A DNA stretch of 64,000 nt from Marinicella gelatinilytica. GTDB lineage: Bacteria > Pseudomonadota > Gammaproteobacteria > Xanthomonadales > Marinicellaceae. Location of the stretch: NCBI RefSeq assembly GCF_026410405.1, contig NZ_JAPMLN010000009.1, positions 48,362-112,361 on the forward strand, given 5' to 3'. A model generated the notes under the pieces. It searched no databases. It saw nothing but the letters and a program-made list of their open reading frames with translations, and was not told the origin of the DNA. How positions within the stretch are numbered: the stretch's first letter is position 1; the number at the start of each line of letters is the position of its first letter. Below, piece by piece: positions 50,623 through 59,895 of this stretch. The position numbers were made by a program, and so were the translations under genes.

Positions 50623-50906
50623 TGAAACTCTATTATACCGACGACGCTTTAGAAGATATTGAATTGGCTTTCGATTGGTATGAAGAACAAAGCCATGGAT
50701 TAGGTCAGGTTTTTATCGATTGTTTGGAGCAAGGTGTTCAAAATATTATTGAATTTCCTGATACTTTTCCCATCACACATCGACAATATCGTAGAAAACT
50801 TATAAAAAAATTTCCATTTTCAATATTCTATACCATCGAAATCAATGAAATAATCGTTCATGCTGTTTTTGATAACCGCCAACATCCAAAAAAGATACCA
50901 AAATAA
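50622..50906 (+). CDS. ParE/RelE-superfamily toxin
   Basis: 94 residues. 'YYTDDALEDIELAFDWYEEQ', 'GLGQVFIDCLEQGVQNI', 'RRKLIKKFPFSIFYTIE' and 'IIVHAVFDNRQHPKK' are diagnostic of ParE-type toxins, which usually act on DNA gyrase. Pairs with the antitoxin upstream; second toxin-antitoxin module in the window. Confidence 0.9.
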   Translation: MKLYYTDDALEDIELAFDWYEEQSHGLGQVFIDCLEQGVQNIIEFPDTFPITHRQYRRKLIKKFPFSIFYTIEINEIIVHAVFDNRQHPKKIPK

Positions 50907-51027
50907 CTATTTTTAGCAATAAAAAGAATCGTTCATGCTGTGGGTTAGTTGGCATGTAAAGGGTCTCATTTGGACATAAATCAAACCTTTTTTACAGTAA
51001 AATACGGCTTTTTTTAGAGGACGTTTA

Positions 51028-51714
51028 ATGTTAAATCGTATTTTGCTAGGGCTTACGTTATTGACTTTTATTAATCAAGTGGCGGCAGACACACGGCCTA
51101 TGAAGATGTTTGTGGATATAGATAAACCTTTCGTGCATGTCGGTGAAACGGCGCAGATAACTTTGGCCATTGGACCTTTTCTGGCCGGTGACATTAGGCA
51201 GGGGTTGGCGTCAGCCCCAGGAGTTAGAATAAAAAAATCGTTGTTTGAACGACCTCTAAAGCCTGAGTTTCTGACCCGAACATTTAAAATTAAATTCTTA
51301 GAAAAGGGTCGCCAGACCATTGGCCCATTTACTTTGACGATTGATGGTGACACTTGGCAGTCTGAGCCTATGTCGTTTGAAGTGATTGATGAATTTCCTT
51401 TGAATGAATTAGTGGTTTCAACCAGCACCACATCCAGTTCAGAAGGTTTGTTATATACCACGGTTGAAGTAGAGGTTAAAACACAACAATTCGGGGATGT
51501 CATCGATTTATCGCTGCAGTCTATAGCCGATGTTGAGTTCAAATCTGCCGGTAGTTCTGTGAGTACAGTGATTATTCACGATCAACCATTACATACCAGG
51601 GGGTTAAGTTTTGAGGTTTATTGCGAAGCAGGCCAGGTTGAGTTGACGCGTGATTGGTTTACATATTTACCGGAAGACATTCAGGTGAAACCGATATGGA
51701 TTGATTGTGAATAA
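51028..51714 (+). CDS. Exported BatD-like protein
   Basis: 228 residues. Signal peptide 'LLGLTLLTFINQVAA'. The mature protein reads like two Ig-type beta domains: 'MFVDIDKPFVHVGETAQITL', 'FLTRTFKIKFLEKGRQTIGPFTLTIDG' (in part), 'VEVEVKTQQFG'. This is the layout of the N-terminal part of BatD (oxygen-tolerance family), but it is about half the length and lacks the membrane anchor. No other bat genes are nearby, so the role is open. Confidence 0.65.
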   Translation: MLNRILLGLTLLTFINQVAADTRPMKMFVDIDKPFVHVGETAQITLAIGPFLAGDIRQGLASAPGVRIKKSLFERPLKPEFLTRTFKIKFLEKGRQTIGPFTLTIDGDTWQSEPMSFEVIDEFPLNELVVSTSTTSSSEGLLYTTVEVEVKTQQFGDVIDLSLQSIADVEFKSAGSSVSTVIIHDQPLHTRGLSFEVYCEAGQVELTRDWFTYLPEDIQVKPIWIDCE

Positions 51715-51799
51715 ATGTTAAGTTAACACTGTAATAACATTTATTTAAGATAATTTAAGTATAATATTTACTATTATAATCAATAATATAGGAGGATAT

Positions 51800-51958
51800 A
51801 TGGACTTTATCAGAATTTTGTTTTCTATTTTAATTCCACCACTGGGTGTTTTTTTACAGGTCGGTTTAGGCGGTCAGTTTTGGTTGAATATCTTATTAAC
51901 GATATTGGGATATATCCCCGGTGTGGTTCATGCGGTTTATATCATTGCGAAAAGATAG
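51800..51958 (+). CDS. YqaE/Pmp3-family small membrane protein
   Basis: 52 residues, easily missed because of its size. Two spans: 'ILFSILIPPLGVFLQVGLG' and 'LLTILGYIPGVVHAVYII', ending Ala-Lys-Arg. The P-P-L-G-V-F-L-Q and G-Y-I-P-G-V-x-H-A motifs are the hallmark of Pmp3/YqaE proteins, which affect membrane potential and stress tolerance. Perfect RBS GGAGG at 51791-51795. A strong terminator follows. Confidence 0.93.
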   Translation: MDFIRILFSILIPPLGVFLQVGLGGQFWLNILLTILGYIPGVVHAVYIIAKR

Positions 51959-51973
51959 AAGTTTTATGAAATC

Positions 51974-52005
51974 AAAAAAAAGCAGCTTAAATCGCTGCTT
52001 TTTTT
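51974..52005. terminator. Bidirectional rho-independent terminator
   Basis: A-run, GCAGC (51982-51986), 7-base loop, GCTGC (51994-51998), T-run to 52005. It can serve the Pmp3-like gene on the plus strand and prpC on the minus strand. Confidence 0.88.
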
Positions 52006-52023
52006 ATGTCCAGGTTAATGTGT

Positions 52024-53151
52024 TTATCTGTCCTCAATGGGCCCAACTTTGCGGGCTTCGGGGCCGGTGTAATCGGCGTTGGGGCGGATAATGCGGTTGT
52101 TCTCGCGTTGTTCGAACACATGAGCCGTCCAGCCGGTGACCCGTGACATCACGAATATGGGCGTAAATAGCTCAGTCGGAATGCCCATAAAATGATACGC
52201 TGAGGCATGGAAAAAATCGGCATTGGGGAACAGTTTTTTCTCATCCCACATTTTTTTCTCAACCGCACAACTGACCGGGTATAAGGTGGTGTCACCCACT
52301 TCTTCAGCCAATTTTTCAGACCATTTTTTAATGATGGCATTTCTGGGATCGCGTTCGGTATAGACCGCATGACCAAAGCCCATAATCAGGGTTTTGTTTT
52401 TCAGCATCTCATCGATGGCGGCTGTGGCTTCTGCAGGTGTTGACCATTGGGCCAACATGGCCATGGCCGCTTCATTGGCACCACCGTGTAAATGACCGCG
52501 CAAGGCGCCGATGGACGCAGTGACGCAGGAATGGATATCCGATAAAGTCGATGCCACCACACGGCCGGTAAAGGTTGAGGCGTTAAATTCATGTTCGGCG
52601 TATAAAATTAAAGACACATCCATCACCCGGGCATGTAATTCACTGGGTTTTTTACCGTGCAACATTTCCAAGAAATGCGCGCCGACGCCATCAATGTTCG
52701 ATGCGGTATCGATGCGTTTGCCATGGGTGACAAATTGGTACCAGTAACAAATCATACCTGGCAAGGTGGCGACTAAACGGTCGGCTTTATCCCGTTGTTG
52801 TGAAAAATCAGTTTCGGTTTCTAAGTTACCCAACATCGAGGTTCCGGTGCGCATCACATCCATGGGGTGGGCATCGGCGGGGATCAGTTCTAAGGTTTTT
52901 TTCACCGCTTGCGGTAATTCACGCAGGCCGTTGATTTTCTTTTTATAAGCATCGAGTTCGCTTTGATTGGGCAGGTGACCATGAATAATCAGGTGCGCGA
53001 CTTCGTAAAAGCTGGCATTGGTGGCTAAATCATCGACATCATAACCGCGATAGGTCAGGCCGGTGCCTTGTTTACCGACAGTACAAAGGGCGGTTTGTCC
53101 GGCCACCTGGCCGCGTAATCCGGCACCGCCGGTTTTTTTTGCATTTCCCAT
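52024..53151 (-). CDS. prpC: 2-methylcitrate synthase PrpC
   Basis: 375 residues. Condenses propionyl-CoA with oxaloacetate in the 2-methylcitrate cycle. Citrate-synthase fold with active-site His in 'GALRGHLHGGANEAAM', His in 'MGFGHAVYTERDPRN' and Asp in 'ADFFHASAYHFMGIP' and nearby. Shorter than true citrate synthases and starting 'MGNAKKTGGAGLRG', as PrpC does. Directly behind prpB (1-base gap). No prpD or acnD is found downstream in the window. Confidence 0.94.
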   Translation of the reverse strand: MGNAKKTGGAGLRGQVAGQTALCTVGKQGTGLTYRGYDVDDLATNASFYEVAHLIIHGHLPNQSELDAYKKKINGLRELPQAVKKTLELIPADAHPMDVMRTGTSMLGNLETETDFSQQRDKADRLVATLPGMICYWYQFVTHGKRIDTASNIDGVGAHFLEMLHGKKPSELHARVMDVSLILYAEHEFNASTFTGRVVASTLSDIHSCVTASIGALRGHLHGGANEAAMAMLAQWSTPAEATAAIDEMLKNKTLIMGFGHAVYTERDPRNAIIKKWSEKLAEEVGDTTLYPVSCAVEKKMWDEKKLFPNADFFHASAYHFMGIPTELFTPIFVMSRVTGWTAHVFEQRENNRIIRPNADYTGPEARKVGPIEDR

Positions 53152-53152
53152 G

Positions 53153-54040
53153 TTATTTGTCCTCCGAAAAAAGTTGATCTAATTTTTGTTCATAGCTGTG
53201 GTAATCCAGGTAGTCATACAGCTCTTCTCTGGTTTGCATAATGTCCAGGACATCTTTTTGGTGACCTTGTTTTAATAAGGCTTTGTAAACAGTTTCTGCA
53301 CCTTTGTTCATGGCGCGATAGGCGCCGCAACAATACAGCACAATATCGACATCGTGTTGTGACAATTCGTCGCAGGTGAATAATGGTGTGTGACCAAATT
53401 CAGTGATATTGGCCAGAATCGGAACCTTGACTGCAGCCTTAAAGCGTTTATATTGGTCTAAGGTTTTCATGGCCTCAGGAAAAATCATATCAGCACCGGC
53501 TTCAACACAAGCCACCGCACGTTCAATAGCGGCTTGTTCGCCTTCAATGGCCAGGGCATCGGTGCGGGCCATAATCACGAAGTTCTCATCGGTGCGGGCA
53601 TCAACAGCGGATTTAATGCGATCGACCATTTCCTGTTTTGACACCACTTCCTTGTTGGGTCGATGACCGCAACGTTTTTGTGCCACCTGATCTTCGATGT
53701 GCATAGCCGCAGCGCCGGCTTTAATCACTGAGCGGGTGGTGCGGGCAATGTTAAAAGCGCCGCCCCAGCCGGTATCGACATCAATCAATAAAGGCAAATC
53801 ACAGACATCGGTGATGCGGCGAACATCAATCAATACATCTTCCAATGATGAAATGCCTAAATCCGGCATCCCTAAGGAATTGGCAGCGACACCGCCACCG
53901 GATAAGTAAATGGCTTGATGGCCGATGGCTTTAGCCATGCGGGCGGTGTAAGCATTGATGGTGCCGACCACTTTCAGTGGGTCGTTTTGTTCGACGGCTT
54001 GCCGGAATTTAAGTCCGGGGCTGGTGATTGTTTGTGTCAT
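53153..54040 (-). CDS. prpB: 2-methylisocitrate lyase PrpB
   Basis: 295 residues. Cleaves 2-methylisocitrate to pyruvate and succinate. Key segments: '[12 protein letters not shown]'-like start (here '[15 protein letters not shown]'), '[18 protein letters not shown]', the catalytic '[20 protein letters not shown]' with the essential Cys in KRCGH, and '[12 protein letters not shown]'. First gene of the prpBC pair; no PrpR-type regulator is adjacent. Confidence 0.96.
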   Translation of the reverse strand: MTQTITSPGLKFRQAVEQNDPLKVVGTINAYTARMAKAIGHQAIYLSGGGVAANSLGMPDLGISSLEDVLIDVRRITDVCDLPLLIDVDTGWGGAFNIARTTRSVIKAGAAAMHIEDQVAQKRCGHRPNKEVVSKQEMVDRIKSAVDARTDENFVIMARTDALAIEGEQAAIERAVACVEAGADMIFPEAMKTLDQYKRFKAAVKVPILANITEFGHTPLFTCDELSQHDVDIVLYCCGAYRAMNKGAETVYKALLKQGHQKDVLDIMQTREELYDYLDYHSYEQKLDQLFSEDK

Positions 54041-54216
54041 ATTGTTATGGGGTTGCTGTTGGCAGTTTGGGTGTGTTCAACTGCGTTTGTTAGGTGTTGA
54101 CGTGAGCCATGCTTTACACCCGATTGAATCACGTTTTAAATTTTTTTTACGGCACCAAAAAGATGCTAAGTCCTTGATAAGACCTTTAATTTAAAGCGTG
54201 CGAATTATAACAGAAT

Positions 54217-54234
54217 GGTGGCATTATAGCCACC
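54217..54234. terminator. Hairpin between prpB upstream region and the cNMP-binding gene
   Basis: GGTGGC (54217-54222) and GCCACC (54229-54234) with a 6-base loop, just past the stop of the minus-strand gene at 54259. No T-run. Confidence 0.45.
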
Positions 54235-54258
54235 AAAGCGTGACTTTGGGTTAAGTTG

Positions 54259-55305
54259 TTAAGCCCGTTCTATATGACGCAATAAACCGCTGATGCCACC
54301 TTGTAAGGCATAAACGTCAAAGTCCATGGTGGTTAAGGTATAGGCCGCTGCAGCACAACGTGAACCCATATTACTGGCAGTGATGATTGGGGCGTTGGGG
54401 TTAATTTGGCGACTGCGTTCGCGTAATTCGGGTAAGGGAATATTTAAACTGCCTTTGATGCCCATTTGCTGATGTTCGTCATTCTCGCGTACATCGAGTA
54501 AGGTGGCGCCATTGGCAATTTTTTGTAATGCCTTTTCTGCCGTGATCCAGCGTACCACATGGGCTTTCAGTAATTTTCGAAAAGCCTCGCCCGATAAGCG
54601 CATCAGCACACCATCGGACATCATGCGGACACCGGCATCGCGTGGCTCGTTAGAGACCAAGGCAGATTCGCCGAATAAATCACCACTTTTCAGTGTTGCC
54701 GCCTGAATTTCACCGTCAGCCTGGCATTTGAAAACCCCGGCTTTACCATCAGCAACGATATAACAAAAGTCGCCGGCCTCACCTTCGCTCATTAATTCAT
54801 CTCCCTGACGTACTTCGATACGCTCCAGTACAGCAAACAGTTCAGAGACATTGCCCTGGGGTATCATTTTTACGGTACGGCTGTTTAATAAACCCAGTAC
54901 CCATTGATAACTTTGGTGGTTTCTCAAGGGGCTGTCTAAAGGGGCTTCGGTATGACACCGATTCCAGACTTGAAATTGCTCAAGCAGTTTGGCATCGATT
55001 CCGAAACCACTCACTGATTGGGAAGTGGCGCGAATGGTGGCATCTTGGCTTTTATGGGCATCAATAATTGGGTATTTTGCCGATAAGCTTTTAGATTTTA
55101 ATACTTTTTCTCGACCTGATTCGGTGGTGACCTGAACCACGCCTTGGGTTAAGAATAAGCTTTGTTTTAAGGGCTGCCCGTGTTTTGAAAGCATTGTATC
55201 TTTAGGTGCTTCAAATGATTGGCATTGAGACAATAACAGAGGATAAAAATCCGGATTAATTGTATTAAACGGAAAATAGTTCTGCAGTTGTTCAGCGCTA
55301 ATCAT
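54259..55305 (-). CDS. Cyclic-nucleotide-binding and rhodanese-like domain protein
   Basis: 348 residues. A degenerate cNMP-like domain (about 15-125), a second and better one (about 155-250: 'VRQGDELMSEGEAGDFCYIVADGKAGVF', in part, and 'LKSGDLFGESALVSNEPRDAGV', in part), then a rhodanese domain (about 258-345). The rhodanese active-site loop reads 'ASNMGSRCAAAA'; the catalytic Cys normally three residues before the Gly-x-Arg is Ser, so sulfurtransferase activity is doubtful. Family members are found in marine gammaproteobacteria; role unknown. Confidence 0.85.
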   Translation of the reverse strand: MISAEQLQNYFPFNTINPDFYPLLLSQCQSFEAPKDTMLSKHGQPLKQSLFLTQGVVQVTTESGREKVLKSKSLSAKYPIIDAHKSQDATIRATSQSVSGFGIDAKLLEQFQVWNRCHTEAPLDSPLRNHQSYQWVLGLLNSRTVKMIPQGNVSELFAVLERIEVRQGDELMSEGEAGDFCYIVADGKAGVFKCQADGEIQAATLKSGDLFGESALVSNEPRDAGVRMMSDGVLMRLSGEAFRKLLKAHVVRWITAEKALQKIANGATLLDVRENDEHQQMGIKGSLNIPLPELRERSRQINPNAPIITASNMGSRCAAAAYTLTTMDFDVYALQGGISGLLRHIERA

Positions 55306-55467
55306 TGGTCGGTTCCCCTTTTTATTATGCTTTATCTTACCTGATTTCTTTATGATTGTACAAAACCATTGACTCAGGTCTGTATCATGGTTATTCGGGC
55401 CAAAGAGCTTGTCTTGGTTGCGGTAAAATCATGGTAAACTGAGTCGCTTTTCACTGTTCTTTCAATC

Positions 55468-57021
55468 ATGCCATCGGTTCTGTATTACTTATTTAAGCCG
55501 AAGTTCTTGCACATGACCTTGTTAGGTTTTGTGGCAGGTATTCCTTTGTATTTAATCTTTTCTTCGTTATCGCTTTGGCTTGATCAGGTGGGGGTTGCTA
55601 AATCTGAAATTACTTATTTTAGTTGGGCGGCTTTGGCATATTCTTTTAAGTTCTTATGGTCACCGTTGGTGGATAAACTTCCGATTCCTGTGTTAAGTCG
55701 GATTATGGGCCAACGGCGGGCTTGGTTGCTGGTGGTGCAAATCCTTATTATGTCGGCGATTGTCTGGATGGCAATGACCAATCCCGCAGCTGGTGATGGG
55801 GCGCTGTTAAGGATGGCGATGGCAACTGTTTTACTGGGGTTTTCATCAGCCACACAGGATATTCTGATTGATGCCTGGCGGATTGAAGCCTCCACAGAAA
55901 AAGACATTGCTATGCTTTCTTCTGTGTATATTGTCGGTTATCGATTAGGCATGATAACTTCCGGTGCAGGCGCCTTATTTATTGCCGGCTATTTAGGCAC
56001 TGCGGTGGGAAATTACCAATACCAGGCCTGGCAAATCAGTTATCTAATCATGGCGTGTGTCATGTTGGTGGGGATTGCCACCACACTGGCCATTAAAGAG
56101 CCGCCAACCAAACAAGAATTGGTACATAGCACCCGTGATTATTTGGGGGTGTTGTTGGTATTCGTGTTCTCAATGGTCGTGTTTGTGATGGTTTATTGGT
56201 CATTGTCTGACAATATAGAACATCTGTCATCACAGTTATCAGCAGTTATCAGCAATACAATTTTGATTGATACCCTAACTGTCACGATTCGGCTACTGGT
56301 GGCTCTTATGGCTGCATTTGTGATGGCTAAACTCATTGGTCTCAGTGGTTTCGTTAATCAGGCTATGATGAGGTCTGTGTATGTGCAACCGGTGGCTGAT
56401 TTATTTGAGCGCCACCGCCGCTACATTGTTTTATTGGTGGGGATTATCGCATTATATCGGGTGTCGGATATTGTCATGGGAGTAAGTGCCAATTTGTTTT
56501 ATCAACACATGGGGTTTTCATTGGATGAAATAGCCGGTATTGTAAAAACCTTTGGTTTGGTCATGACTTTAACCGGTGGCTTAATTGGTGGTGTGTTGGT
56601 GGTTAAATTTGGTATTCTGCGAATTATGCTGATTGGTGCGGTGCTGTCTTCACTGACTAATTTACTGTTTATGGTGATGGCCGGTATGGATAAAAGTGTG
56701 TGGTTTTTGGCGCTGATGATTTCTGCCGATAATTTGTCCGCCGGCTTGGCGATGACGGCTTTTGTGGGTTTTTTATCTTTGTTGGTTAACCGCCGTTTTA
56801 CTGCGGTGCAATATGCCATGTTTTCATCAGTCATGACTTTGTTTCCAAAAATTTTGGGCGGTTACTCAGGAGGAATGGTGGAAACTTTGGGATTTGGTGG
56901 GTTTTTCTTGATGACCGCCATTATTGGTTTGCCGGTTATTTTAATGTTGTTATATGCCATCAAGGTTAAGGCTTTTGAGTTCACAGCATCAGCAGACAGT
57001 GAAACAGAAAAATCAGCCTAA
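55468..57021 (+). CDS. ampG: AmpG-like muropeptide MFS transporter
   Basis: 517 residues, about 14 spans. 'FLHMTLLGFVAGIPLYLIFSSLSLWL' (in part), 'YFSWAALAYSFKFLWSPLVDKLPIP' (in part), 'QDILIDAWRIE' and 'VVKFGILRIMLIG' are AmpG features. Imports GlcNAc-anhydroMurNAc peptides for peptidoglycan recycling. Divergent from the cNMP-binding gene. TAAAAT/TAAACT elements lie about 30-50 bases upstream. Confidence 0.9.
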   Translation: MPSVLYYLFKPKFLHMTLLGFVAGIPLYLIFSSLSLWLDQVGVAKSEITYFSWAALAYSFKFLWSPLVDKLPIPVLSRIMGQRRAWLLVVQILIMSAIVWMAMTNPAAGDGALLRMAMATVLLGFSSATQDILIDAWRIEASTEKDIAMLSSVYIVGYRLGMITSGAGALFIAGYLGTAVGNYQYQAWQISYLIMACVMLVGIATTLAIKEPPTKQELVHSTRDYLGVLLVFVFSMVVFVMVYWSLSDNIEHLSSQLSAVISNTILIDTLTVTIRLLVALMAAFVMAKLIGLSGFVNQAMMRSVYVQPVADLFERHRRYIVLLVGIIALYRVSDIVMGVSANLFYQHMGFSLDEIAGIVKTFGLVMTLTGGLIGGVLVVKFGILRIMLIGAVLSSLTNLLFMVMAGMDKSVWFLALMISADNLSAGLAMTAFVGFLSLLVNRRFTAVQYAMFSSVMTLFPKILGGYSGGMVETLGFGGFFLMTAIIGLPVILMLLYAIKVKAFEFTASADSETEKSA

Positions 57022-57060
57022 CGTGATATAATGCCGAATTTTGAAAAATCATAAATTATT

Positions 57061-57732
57061 ATGTCTGAAGCGCCAAAATTTGCGGAAGAATCAACGGTAT
57101 TAATGATACCAAGTTCCTCCGGCCAGTTGGAAATACTCACTGCACCACCGGTGGCTGATGCCGTGGATAAGGATCGCGTCGCCATTATTTGTCACCCGCA
57201 TCCGCTGTATGGTGGCACCATGCGCAATAAAGTCACCCATATGCTGGAAAAAGCCTTTCGTGAGATGGGCGCTTACACCATTCGTTTTAATTTTCGCGGT
57301 GTTGGTGAATCTGACGGTGTGTTTGATGATGGTGTGGGTGAAACCGATGACCTTATGACCGTCTTTGAATGGGCGAAACAAGCCAAGCCGGACAGTAAAT
57401 TTTGGTTGGCGGGATTTTCTTTTGGATGCTACGTGGCGATGCGAGCAGTTCATGATATTAAGCCTGAGCATTTTGTGACGGTTGCGCCTCCTGTAGAGCG
57501 TTATGATTTTACTGAATTAGATCCGCCTGACTGTCCATGGCTAATGGTGATGGGTGAAGAGGATGATGTGGTCAGTCCGCGGGCTGTTTATGAATATGTG
57601 GAAGCTCAAAATCCAAAGCCACAATTGGTGACTATGAAGGCCGGACACTTTTTCCATCGTCGATTATTGGATTTAAAAGGTGCGGTTAAAAATGGCTTGT
57701 TAAGACAAGTAAACAGCGAGCCGAATGATTAA
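57061..57732 (+). CDS. Alpha/beta hydrolase
   Basis: 223 residues. 'VAIICHPHPLYGGTMRNKV' with the oxyanion-side His-Pro-His-Pro, 'RFNFRGVGESDG', nucleophile elbow 'LAGFSFGCYVA' (Ser catalytic), and 'MKAGHFFHRRLLDL' with the catalytic His. This is a family of small bacterial hydrolases of unknown substrate. -10 TATAAT at 57027-57032. It overlaps zapE by one base. Confidence 0.88.
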   Translation: MSEAPKFAEESTVLMIPSSSGQLEILTAPPVADAVDKDRVAIICHPHPLYGGTMRNKVTHMLEKAFREMGAYTIRFNFRGVGESDGVFDDGVGETDDLMTVFEWAKQAKPDSKFWLAGFSFGCYVAMRAVHDIKPEHFVTVAPPVERYDFTELDPPDCPWLMVMGEEDDVVSPRAVYEYVEAQNPKPQLVTMKAGHFFHRRLLDLKGAVKNGLLRQVNSEPND

Positions 57733-58784
57733 TGGGACCTGCCCAAAGATATCAACAGGAAATTGACGACGGCACCTTATTGCCCGATAAACGCCAAGCT
57801 AAGGTGGTACAGTCTTTCCAAAGATTGTACGATGATCTTATTCAGACACCGCAGAAAAGATGGTGGCCATTTTCACAATCGGTTGTTGCCAGGGGTTTAT
57901 ATATTTATGGCTCTGTGGGTCGTGGTAAAACTCACTTAATGGATTTGTTTTACGACAGCCTGCCTGAATCAGTTCCGAAGCGCCGTCAGCATTATCATGA
58001 TTTTATGCAATGGGTACATCGCCGTTTACGTGCTGTTGCGGGTGTGTCTGATCCCATTGAGCACATTGGTCAACAATTAGCGAAACGCATCAAGATTTTA
58101 TGTCTTGATGAATTTTTGGTCAATGACATTGCTAATGCCATGCTCCTCGCCGGTTTGCTAAAAACCCTGCATCAACATCGCATCACGTTAGTGACCACCT
58201 CAAACGTAAAACCTGATGATTTATACAAAGATGGTTTACAACGGGCTAAGTTTATGCCGGCCATTGTTTGGATTAATGATTATATGGAGGTGTTACGTCT
58301 CGATGGCGAAAAAGATTATCGCTATCATAACAGTCATGATCATGAACATTGGTATTTCCCTGTCAACGATTCCTCGGCGAAACGGTTAAATGTATTTTTT
58401 GATCACGTTGCCAATGGCCCATCAGCTTCTGGTGACATTGATATTAATCATCGCGCATTACCGGTGATTAAATCGACTGGCAATATACTATGGTGTGATT
58501 TCAAAGCTTTATGTGAGGCCGCTCGCGGTGCCAATGATTATTTGCTTATTGGTGAACAATTTGACTTCGTGCTGATTGATCATATCCCATTATTAACATC
58601 CGATATGGATGATCAAACCAGGCGATTTATTACTTTGGTTGATGTGTTGTATGAGGCTGAAGTGGGCATGGTGTGTCGTGCCGCTTGTCATTACGATGTT
58701 TTGTATCAGGGTAAACGCATGTCATTTGAGTACCGACGCACCCGTTCACGACTCACAGAGTTACTGCGAATTCAGCCGAAATAA
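57732..58784 (+). CDS. zapE: Cell division protein ZapE (AFG1-like ATPase)
   Basis: 350 residues. AFG1-type P-loop ATPase that acts at the Z-ring. Opening 'GPAQRYQQEIDDGTLLPD', Walker A 'YGSVGRGKTHLMDLFYDSLP' (GSVGRGKT from residue 60), Walker B 'ILCLDEFLVNDIANAMLL', 'TLVTTSNVKPDDLYKDGLQR' and 'FEYRRTRSRLTEL'. Complete. Start overlaps the hydrolase stop (TAATG). Confidence 0.95.
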   Translation: MGPAQRYQQEIDDGTLLPDKRQAKVVQSFQRLYDDLIQTPQKRWWPFSQSVVARGLYIYGSVGRGKTHLMDLFYDSLPESVPKRRQHYHDFMQWVHRRLRAVAGVSDPIEHIGQQLAKRIKILCLDEFLVNDIANAMLLAGLLKTLHQHRITLVTTSNVKPDDLYKDGLQRAKFMPAIVWINDYMEVLRLDGEKDYRYHNSHDHEHWYFPVNDSSAKRLNVFFDHVANGPSASGDIDINHRALPVIKSTGNILWCDFKALCEAARGANDYLLIGEQFDFVLIDHIPLLTSDMDDQTRRFITLVDVLYEAEVGMVCRAACHYDVLYQGKRMSFEYRRTRSRLTELLRIQPK

Positions 58785-58857
58785 ATCGCTTAATCAAAGC
58801 GACGCACAAGGTTTTAATTCTGCTAAACTATTGTATTTGTGCTTAAGGCAAATCAAT

Positions 58858-59895
58858 ATGTCTCAGTCAGCTATTTATCAATGGATTAAACAAAAAGCCA
58901 TTAAACAAGACGCAGTTTCAGCGGCCTTAATTATGGCTGATGAACGCCCCGCGCCCACCGACTGGATGCCCTTTTTAAAAACATTATTTATGGTGCTCGG
59001 GGGGTTGGCATTGGCCGTGGCTTTGCTGTTCTTTTTGGCTTATAACTGGCAGTCAATGGGCGTAATATTTAAATTTGCTATGGTGCAGGCGGGGTTGTTC
59101 TTAACTGTTTTAGGCCTTTGGTTGATAAAAACACCGGCTTTTTATAATCGTTTCAATATACGGCCGAAAAGCCTAAATTTAATGACAGTTATTGGTTCAG
59201 TGGTTATGGTTTTATTAATCGGTGGACTACTGGCTTTATTCGGTCAGGTATACCAAACAGGTGCTGATCCCTGGCAGTTGTTCGCCTTATGGGCTCTACT
59301 AATCAGTGCGTTGGCGATTACTTCAGGTCAATCCGTGTTGTGGGTAATGTGGTCCTCAATCATCAACGTGGCACTGTTTTTATTGGCAGATTCTCGGCCA
59401 CTGATGTTGTTGTGGTTTAATCATTCAGCTGATTTTATATGGCTGTTTTTTATGGTTAACACGGCGTTGTGGATGTTGCTTGAGTTGTTATCTAAATCAA
59501 GCCCGATAAAAACTGATAAAGGGTTTTATCAGCGTTGCTTAATGGCGGATGACTGGGGACGACAGCTGCAAAGTCTGGCGCTGCTAATGTGCCTCACAAT
59601 TATGGGTTTTATGGCCATATTTGAATGGCAGTCTTATGCGTTAACCAGGGGTTTGGTGGTGTTGCTGGGATTGGCCGGTTTATATGCTTATTATCGATAT
59701 CATCGTCCTGATTTGTTGTTTCTTGCTTTTTGGATGATGACACTCATCACCCTGTTAGTAACCTTAGTCATTCAGCTGTTTGATAACGTTTTTAACGAGT
59801 CTGTTTTATTGTTACTGGCAATACTCGTTATCGCTTTAACAGCCGCTGCGGTGGCTTGGTTGAAGTCAATTCAAAAGGAGTGGCAAGATGAATGA
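58858..59895 (+). CDS. DUF2157 membrane protein
   Basis: 345 residues from ATG 58858 (TAAGG ahead; the frame is open much further upstream inside zapE, which is not used). The DUF2157 N-terminus has a helix and a first span 'TLFMVLGGLALAVALLFFLAYNW' (in part). About 10 spans in all. It pairs with the following gene, which overlaps by 8 bases. Function unknown; such pairs are widespread in gammaproteobacteria and bacteroidetes. Confidence 0.87.
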   Translation: MSQSAIYQWIKQKAIKQDAVSAALIMADERPAPTDWMPFLKTLFMVLGGLALAVALLFFLAYNWQSMGVIFKFAMVQAGLFLTVLGLWLIKTPAFYNRFNIRPKSLNLMTVIGSVVMVLLIGGLLALFGQVYQTGADPWQLFALWALLISALAITSGQSVLWVMWSSIINVALFLLADSRPLMLLWFNHSADFIWLFFMVNTALWMLLELLSKSSPIKTDKGFYQRCLMADDWGRQLQSLALLMCLTIMGFMAIFEWQSYALTRGLVVLLGLAGLYAYYRYHRPDLLFLAFWMMTLITLLVTLVIQLFDNVFNESVLLLLAILVIALTAAAVAWLKSIQKEWQDE

